From: Gordonia araii NBRC 100433
Lineage (GTDB): Bacteria; Actinomycetota; Actinomycetes; Mycobacteriales; Mycobacteriaceae
Assembly: GCF_000241265.1 (NCBI RefSeq)
Contig: NZ_BAEE01000045.1
Span: 1 to 64,000, forward strand
Length of the DNA: 64,000 nt
Reading direction: 5' to 3'
Shown here: in pieces, positions 63,644 to 64,000 of the stretch
Numbering within the stretch: the stretch's first letter is position 1
How the letters are laid out: each line of letters starts with the position of its first letter
The notes under the pieces: generated by a model
Seen by the model: the letters and a program-made list of their open reading frames with translations, nothing else
What the model was told of the DNA's origin: nothing
Databases searched by the model: none
Position numbers and translations under genes: made by a program

Positions 63644-63658
63644 AACGTGTTCTAGTAT
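63641..63658 (+). promoter_or_regulatory. KstR-type operator overlapping a promoter
   Basis: TAGAACGTGTTCTA (63641-63654) is a perfect 14-base palindrome (6-base arms, 2-base centre) and fits the KstR consensus TNNAACNNGTTNNA at every fixed position. KstR is the TetR-family repressor of cholesterol catabolism, relieved by 3-oxo-cholestenoyl-CoA-type ligands. TAGTAT (63653-63658) overlapping its right edge is a plausible -10 of the aldehyde dehydrogenase gene, whose ATG is 38 bases further. Confidence 0.7.
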
Positions 63659-63695
63659 CGGAGGTGAACCAGATCACCTACCTTGGAGCACACGC

Positions 63696-64000
63696 ATGAC
63701 CGAGACCGCTACCGCAGCCGACACCCTCGTCGGAAGCGGTGACCAGCCCAATCTGTTCATCGGCGGCAAGTGGGTCGCTCCGCACTCCGCCAAGCGAATC
63801 GACGTGATTTCGCCGTCGACCGGCGAGAAGGTCGGATCGGTTCCCGACGGCGACACCGCTGACGTCGACGCCGCCGTCAAGGTCGCGCGCGAGTCCTTCG
63901 ACGCCGGCATCTGGCGGTCCAAGACTCCCGCTGAGCGCGCGGCGGTGTTGCGCCGTGCCGCCGAACTCATCAACGAGCGCTCCGCCGACATCACCGGCCT
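63696..64000 (+). CDS. Aldehyde dehydrogenase, N-terminal part (cut by right edge)
   Basis: The 101 visible codons start at ATG 63696, with GGAG seven bases upstream. PNLFIGGKWVAP, ISPSTGEKVGSVPDGDTADVDAAVKVARESFD and TPAERAAVLRRAAELINERSADITG are the classic N-terminus of an NAD(P)-dependent aldehyde dehydrogenase. The catalytic Cys and Glu lie beyond the window. The KstR-type operator upstream suggests expression during sterol or steroid breakdown. Confidence 0.92.
   Translation, partial: MTETATAADTLVGSGDQPNLFIGGKWVAPHSAKRIDVISPSTGEKVGSVPDGDTADVDAAVKVARESFDAGIWRSKTPAERAAVLRRAAELINERSADITG

Overview
The window is high-GC, gene-dense DNA from an actinobacterium of the order Mycobacteriales, most likely Gordonia or a close relative. 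The evidence is an MspA-type porin, mycothiol synthesis (mshA), a CarD very close to the mycobacterial protein, an MhuD-type haem oxygenase, a SenX3/RegX3 pair, a 33-residue bS22-type ribosomal protein and frequent GTG/TTG starts. Gene order follows two blocks known from Mycobacterium tuberculosis, from memory: Rv0529 back to Rv0486 (here about 1.5-39 kb, reversed) and Rv3579c to Rv3592 (here about 49-63 kb). Most of the window is conserved core genome. I found no phage, insertion sequence, CRISPR array, tRNA or rRNA.

Layout. 1-1.5 kb: a cut-off MspA porin and an unknown membrane protein, then a tandem repeat. 1.5-7.6 kb (minus): hemL, a histidine phosphatase, a thioredoxin lipoprotein, ccdA, resB and ccsB, a tetrapyrrole and cytochrome c maturation operon chained by 4-base GTGA overlaps. 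7.7-13.8 kb: a more variable stretch with an SGNH lipoprotein, an acyl-CoA oxidase-like enzyme, three unknown membrane proteins (one bracketed by a 61-base stem-loop repeat) and an ArsR/SRPBCC pair. 13.9-19.8 kb (minus): glutaredoxin, rex, hemA, hemC, hemD and hemB, the haem pathway under a redox sensor. 19.9-29.7 kb: a HAD phosphatase, an acyltransferase, an SDR, bS22, a BldC-like regulator, proC and the Rv0499-Rv0495c equivalents. 30.7-33.9 kb: two secreted esterases and a class A beta-lactamase. 33.9-39 kb (minus): regX3, senX3, a GNAT protein, phosphoglycerate mutase, a YbjN-like protein and mshA.

39-49 kb is the most accessory-looking part: a GT87 membrane transferase, a P450/TetR pair with an operator in its promoter, a zinc ABC importer with a probable Zur box, a DinB-like protein, a DUF2599 lipoprotein, a carboxylesterase and an orphan PxpA. 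49-63.6 kb returns to core genes: rlmB, cysS, ispF, ispD, carD, an LpqE-like lipoprotein, a YhgE/Pip membrane protein, radA, a hotdog thioesterase, disA, a membrane protein, a beta-carbonic anhydrase, mutY, an alpha/beta hydrolase, mhuD and a methyltransferase. An aldehyde dehydrogenase, cut by the right edge, sits behind a perfect match to the KstR consensus.

The most informative non-coding signals are many -10 hexamers that put the transcription start on the start codon (leaderless mRNAs), four clear palindromic operators in promoters (ArsR, P450/TetR, Pip, KstR-like), a Zur-like box, a 61-base stem-loop repeat pair, and a 21-base five-copy tandem repeat in front of mshA. I do not see a clearly new multi-gene system. 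The least explained items are the repeat-bracketed membrane protein at 10.6-11.5 kb, the double-hairpin leader of the Pip gene and the mshA minisatellite.
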